DNA from: an uncultured Bacteroidales bacterium
Lineage (GTDB): Bacteria > Bacteroidota > Bacteroidia > Bacteroidales > Bacteroidaceae
Length of the DNA: 26,683 nt
Reading direction: 5' to 3'
NCBI GenBank assembly: GCA_937898885.1
Contig: CALDKD010000060.1
Coordinates: 1-26,683 of the forward strand
Positions 23,648-26,683 of the stretch are shown piece after piece (positions within the stretch are counted from its first letter, which is position 1; each line of letters opens with the position of its first letter). The notes beneath the pieces are model-generated. The model ran no database searches. It was not told the origin of the DNA and was given only the letters and a program-made list of their open reading frames with translations. The position numbers and the translations under genes are program-made.

Positions 23648-25133
23648 GAATATCGATACGGGACGCTTGTGCGTTAGGCTCTGGGGTGAAGAAATCGGGC
23701 AGCTTTGCTGGAATGCTGCCAAGGGCAATTCGTACTTCTTCTTTTCAAAAGAATTCCTCGCATCAGGTCTTGACATTGCTCCCCTCGTCGCTTCCATCAA
23801 GGATCCGGAAGCACGGTTTGCCATTTTCGGTAACACCGATTCCCCAAAATACCAGAAGCTACCTCCGTTCATCGCGGATTCGCTGCCGGATGACTGGGGC
23901 AACAGCCTGTTCGACCAGTGGTTTGCCGAACACGGATACCACGAGAAGGACAAGACTCCCCTTGCCAAGCTGTCGTTTATCGGAGCCAGAGCCATGGGAG
24001 CACTAGAGTTCATGCCTTGCAGCGAGGAAGCCTTCAACCCTGGAGAGAAACTCATGATTCCCAAACTCTATGAACTTGCCAAGAAGATTGAACGCGACAG
24101 GGACAATGCACGCATATCTCCCGATGAGACACTTACCCAGAAGGCCTTGATGGCTGTTGGAACATCGGCTGGAGGACGGTTCAAGAAGGCCATCATCGCA
24201 ATAGATGAAAAGGGGGATATCTACTCCGGACAGTCATCCACCGACGCAGGCAGACAGTACTATATCCTGAAGTTCAACACACCAGAGTTCTGCATTTCCG
24301 AAACAGAGAAGACCTGGTACGATATGGCCACTGCAGCTGGCATCACAATGATGCCTTCGAAGTACATTGAAGTTGAAGGCACAAAGCATTTTCTGACGGA
24401 GCGTTTCGACCGCAAGGACGGAGAAAAGATATTCACCCAAACTCTTGCTGCCGTCAATCCGGAAGCTGACACCTACGAATCCCTTTTCGAGACCTGCAGA
24501 CTGCTTTCAATCCCTAAGGATGAGCAGAACGAACTGTTCCTGCGCACGGTTTTCAATGTTCTCTCGAACAACACAGATGATCACGCCAAGAACTTCTCAT
24601 TCATCATGAACAGGGACGGCAGCTGGCACCTCTCCCCTGCCTACGACCTGTGCTTCATACTCAAGAATGGTGCGGCGGCTCAGAAGGCACATGTATTCTC
24701 CATTCGCGGCAAGCACGAGGACATAACAGATGATGATCTGAAGGAGTTCGCTATACGCAATGACATCAAGAATCCTGCTAAATACATCACGAAAGTCCGG
24801 AAAGCTCTTTCTGGCTTTGAAAGACTCGCTATCGCAAACGGCATCGCCCCGTTCCTTATCCGAATCATGAAGGACCGCTTGCGCGAACTTTCGCCGGAGA
24901 TCTTCAGCCCGGAAGACGAGACAGCTATTCAATTGCTAAGATTCGAGATTACAGAATCGTCAAATATTCACCTGTACGCTACCATTGACGGCAGAAAGCT
25001 CAGACGTGTCATCACGCCCAAGGATGCTTCATACCTGAATCTATTGTCAGCGGCGAAGTCTCGGCTATCAGAAGAGGAACAGCAGGAAATCATCGGACTG
25101 TATTTCAGTAAAGTAAGTCATGAAATAAAATAA
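23640..25133 (+). CDS. hipA: HipA-family Ser/Thr kinase toxin
   Basis: The 497-aa protein has the HipA N-subdomain, then ADSLPDDWGNSLFDQW at about residues 79-94. The family's SAGGR motif is at 176-180 and a nucleotide-binding lysine near 211 (ILKF). TERFDR lies at 253-258, the catalytic loop TDDHAKN at 312-318 (Asp314) and the metal-binding SPAYDL at 332-337. All key residues are intact, so an active kinase toxin is expected; relatives phosphorylate aminoacyl-tRNA synthetases. The last 80 residues or so form an extension beyond the usual core of about 440. Its higher GC, like that of the left backbone, contrasts with the genes on either side. Confidence 0.9.
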   Translation: MAKNIDTGRLCVRLWGEEIGQLCWNAAKGNSYFFFSKEFLASGLDIAPLVASIKDPEARFAIFGNTDSPKYQKLPPFIADSLPDDWGNSLFDQWFAEHGYHEKDKTPLAKLSFIGARAMGALEFMPCSEEAFNPGEKLMIPKLYELAKKIERDRDNARISPDETLTQKALMAVGTSAGGRFKKAIIAIDEKGDIYSGQSSTDAGRQYYILKFNTPEFCISETEKTWYDMATAAGITMMPSKYIEVEGTKHFLTERFDRKDGEKIFTQTLAAVNPEADTYESLFETCRLLSIPKDEQNELFLRTVFNVLSNNTDDHAKNFSFIMNRDGSWHLSPAYDLCFILKNGAAAQKAHVFSIRGKHEDITDDDLKEFAIRNDIKNPAKYITKVRKALSGFERLAIANGIAPFLIRIMKDRLRELSPEIFSPEDETAIQLLRFEITESSNIHLYATIDGRKLRRVITPKDASYLNLLSAAKSRLSEEEQQEIIGLYFSKVSHEIK

Positions 25134-25142
25134 TAATTGCAT

Positions 25143-25316
25143 ATGCTAGAATTAATAAAAGAAAATTCTATTTGGATAACTCCAGTGTTTGTAGCTATAG
25201 TTTCAGGCGTGTTCTATCTCTTAAAAAAAGGAGGAAATCACCAAAAAGCTAACAATAACAATCATAGTAAAATAACTCAAATTAATGGTAATTATTCCAA
25301 AGATGAAAAACAATAA
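25143..25316 (+). CDS. 57-aa single-TM protein upstream of the LPO_1073-family gene
   Basis: A short gene starting 9 bases after hipA. Its ATG is followed by a charged N-terminus, one membrane helix (about residues 9-27, WITPVFVAIVSGVFYLL) and KKGG. An Asn-rich soluble tail contains KITQINGN. The next gene's N-terminus has the matching pattern NIIQVNGD. The last 14 bases overlap the next gene if that gene starts at 25303. Overlap, the membrane helix and the shared motif make it likely to be a real, coupled partner and not a chance frame. Confidence 0.6.
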   Translation: MLELIKENSIWITPVFVAIVSGVFYLLKKGGNHQKANNNNHSKITQINGNYSKDEKQ

Positions 25317-26397
25317 CAGTGAGCAAATTGCTAAAGGCAATACCGACTCAAATATTATTCAAGTCAATGGAGATCTCAATGTAAACGGGATATCTGAGGA
25401 TAGAGCACGAGCCATCTGTCATGAAGAGTATTCAAAGGCACTTCAAGAATGGTCATTTGAAGCAGGAACTCTAGTTGAGAAACGCGTAAAAAAACTTGAA
25501 GATGTCGTAATTCCTAAGATGATTGAACAAGACGCATCGCTGAAAATTTTTGGGGATCCTTCTTTTCAACTATTGATTCGCAAGGCCCAAATATCTGCGG
25601 CATGTTCTGAACGTGATGGCGATTACGAGATGCTTTCAGAGCTATTACTACACAGAAGTGAGCAAAACAATAACAGGGAACGTAGACTGGGGATTAGCAA
25701 AGCTGTTGAGATAGTAGATCAAATTGATGATGTTGCCTTAACCGCCTTAGCCATCGTCTATGCCATAGACAAATATTCTCCTGTGTCCAATATTCCCGAA
25801 GAAGGATTAAAAAGTCTCGACAATTTGTTCCGAATTCTATTAAACGGAAAGCAATTACCCGACGGTGAATCCTGGATGGAGCACCTTGATTTGTTGGCTG
25901 CGATACGAATCGGGATTAAGGGTATTGGTTCATTTAATAAAATGAATAATATTATCTCCAATAAAATACCAAGATATTTCTTTTTAGGCTTGCCAACTGA
26001 TGATGAAAGACTTATCAAGCTCAAAGAACAGTTTATTTCTCTAGGATTACCACTAAGTTGTTTCAAGCCACATTATTTCAAGGTGGGTTATGAAATTTTG
26101 GCCATCTTTGATAGCACTGATAAAATATCTCTTACTAAAAATGGTCAATTATATGAGTTGTCACAAGGCCAAAAGGACCTAATTAATTCTGCCAAAGAAT
26201 TAATGCATATTAGTGGTGAAAACGACTCTGAAATATCAAGTAGTTTTTGGCAATTGTGGGATAGTTTTCCTTCACTTAAACAAATTAGAACTTGGTGGGA
26301 CAAACTACCTGTCGTTTTTTCATTTACGTCGGTTGGCGTAGCTTTATCTAATGCCTATATTCACGGGAAGGACTCATCACTACCTTGCTTGTATTAA
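25303..26397 (+). CDS. LPO_1073/Vpar_1526-family protein of unknown function
   Basis: The N-terminus has a low-complexity tract with an INGN-like repeat (QVNGDLNVNG), followed by ISEDRARAICHEEYSKAL. A helical core contains SFQLLIRKAQISAACSERD and LLLHRSEQNNNRERRLGI, the conserved region of the LPO_1073/Vpar_1526 family. The C-terminus has TWWDKLPVVFSFTSVGVALS, a weakly hydrophobic end. I use the second ATG (25303, 364 aa); the first (25285) adds six residues within the upstream gene. The family has no firm function. Its place next to hipBA and a defence island suggests a stress or defence role. Confidence 0.75.
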   Translation: MKNNNSEQIAKGNTDSNIIQVNGDLNVNGISEDRARAICHEEYSKALQEWSFEAGTLVEKRVKKLEDVVIPKMIEQDASLKIFGDPSFQLLIRKAQISAACSERDGDYEMLSELLLHRSEQNNNRERRLGISKAVEIVDQIDDVALTALAIVYAIDKYSPVSNIPEEGLKSLDNLFRILLNGKQLPDGESWMEHLDLLAAIRIGIKGIGSFNKMNNIISNKIPRYFFLGLPTDDERLIKLKEQFISLGLPLSCFKPHYFKVGYEILAIFDSTDKISLTKNGQLYELSQGQKDLINSAKELMHISGENDSEISSSFWQLWDSFPSLKQIRTWWDKLPVVFSFTSVGVALSNAYIHGKDSSLPCLY

Positions 26398-26416
26398 TCT
26401 TCTATAATCCAATCCC

Positions 26417-26452
26417 GAACAATTATCACACTCGCATCGGCGATCATTGTTC
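26417..26452. repeat. Inverted repeat after the LPO_1073-family gene
   Basis: GAACAATTATC (26417-26427) and GATCATTGTTC (26442-26452) pair over 11 bases with one mismatch and a 14-base loop. It lies just behind the gene, but no T-run follows, so it is a weak terminator candidate at best. Confidence 0.35.
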
Positions 26453-26547
26453 ACACTCTAAAGAAGAGAATCTCTCCTATTCCAGAAGAAAAAACGCCAG
26501 CGCGTAATTTTTTCGGAGATATTCAGTTAGGAAAAAGTGCCGCCACG

Positions 26548-26602
26548 AACAGGTTTAGTTTAGTATGGAGCCTAGAAGGCAACTAAACTACCAAACCGGT
26601 TC
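26548..26602. repeat. Copy B of the 54-55 bp imperfect palindromic repeat
   Basis: It starts AACAGGTTTAGTTTAGTATGG and ends CTACCAAACCGGTTC, clearly homologous to copy A at 23117-23170, with changes in both halves. The two copies bracket the hipBA, 57-aa and LPO_1073 genes in the same orientation. Confidence 0.6.
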
Positions 26603-26683
26603 AATTTAAAGGCCGCAAAATGAAATTATTTGACAAAATCATAGTACCTTTGCCACCGAATCCGAATCGTACCTCATGAGGTC

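Noticed and set aside
26620..26679. Short frame MKLFDKIIVPLPPNPNRTS at the right end, with a 12-base palindrome ACCTCATGAGGT
   Set aside because: Nineteen codons then a stop, cut off near the window edge. It cannot be judged, and the palindrome is too short to interpret.
1..26683. CRISPR array, tRNA, rRNA or complete insertion sequence
   Set aside because: No regularly spaced direct repeats of array size, no cloverleaf-like sequence with a tRNA tail and no transposase or integrase motif was seen by eye; weak RNA genes could have been missed.

Overview
The window looks like an accessory region (a mobile element carrying a defence island) from a member of the Bacteroidales. The main clues are a well-formed Bacteroidetes-type promoter (TTTG, 20-bp spacer, TATATTTG) in front of the hipB-like gene, another TAnnTTTG box upstream of the small Xre gene, and protein families typical of gut Bacteroidales mobile elements. 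No integrase, rRNA or tRNA gene is visible, so the element ends lie outside the window and genus cannot be decided here.

Left backbone (1-3817): the tail of an AbiEii-type toxin with a terminator, then a rightward set of element genes: a two-TM protein of unknown role, an excisionase-like HTH protein and an SF3-type replicative helicase. Behind the helicase lies a 632-bp gene-free stretch with at least seven copies of TCAACG, some spaced about one helical turn apart. This is a candidate iteron origin or control region.

Defence island (3875-22688), visibly more AT-rich than the backbone: (1) a two-gene type I CBASS operon on the + strand, a CD-NTase and a 2TM/beta-barrel effector of the Cap15 type; (2) convergent to it, a 1423-aa STAND NTPase with an N-terminal PD-(D/E)XK-like nuclease domain (Avs-like); (3) a long leftward phosphorothioation (PT) locus. 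In transcription order the PT locus is a small Xre regulator, sspB (DUF4007), sspC (large P-loop ATPase), sspD (PAPS-reductase-like), a DUF262 protein without an HNH domain, a Ser/Thr kinase, then after 112 bp a PLD-SF2 helicase, an 81-aa protein, a DndD-like SMC ATPase and a 189-aa protein. Most junctions overlap or are separated by a few bases. No sspA (cysteine desulfurase) is present, so sulfur would have to come from a desulfurase elsewhere.

Right backbone (22689-26683): an operator-like inverted repeat and promoter for the Xre gene, a broken reading frame without a start (22861-23108), then a hipBA toxin-antitoxin pair followed by a 57-aa one-TM protein and an LPO_1073/Vpar_1526-family protein. 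This right block is bracketed by two diverged copies of a 54-55 bp imperfect palindrome (23117-23170 and 26548-26602).

Together the window holds at least three anti-phage systems (CBASS, REase-STAND, PT modification/restriction) plus HipBA and AbiE toxin modules. The least conventional part is the PT locus. The place where a DUF262-HNH SspE would sit is taken by a nuclease-less DUF262 protein translationally coupled to a eukaryotic-like kinase, followed by a second, helicase/SMC-based effector module.
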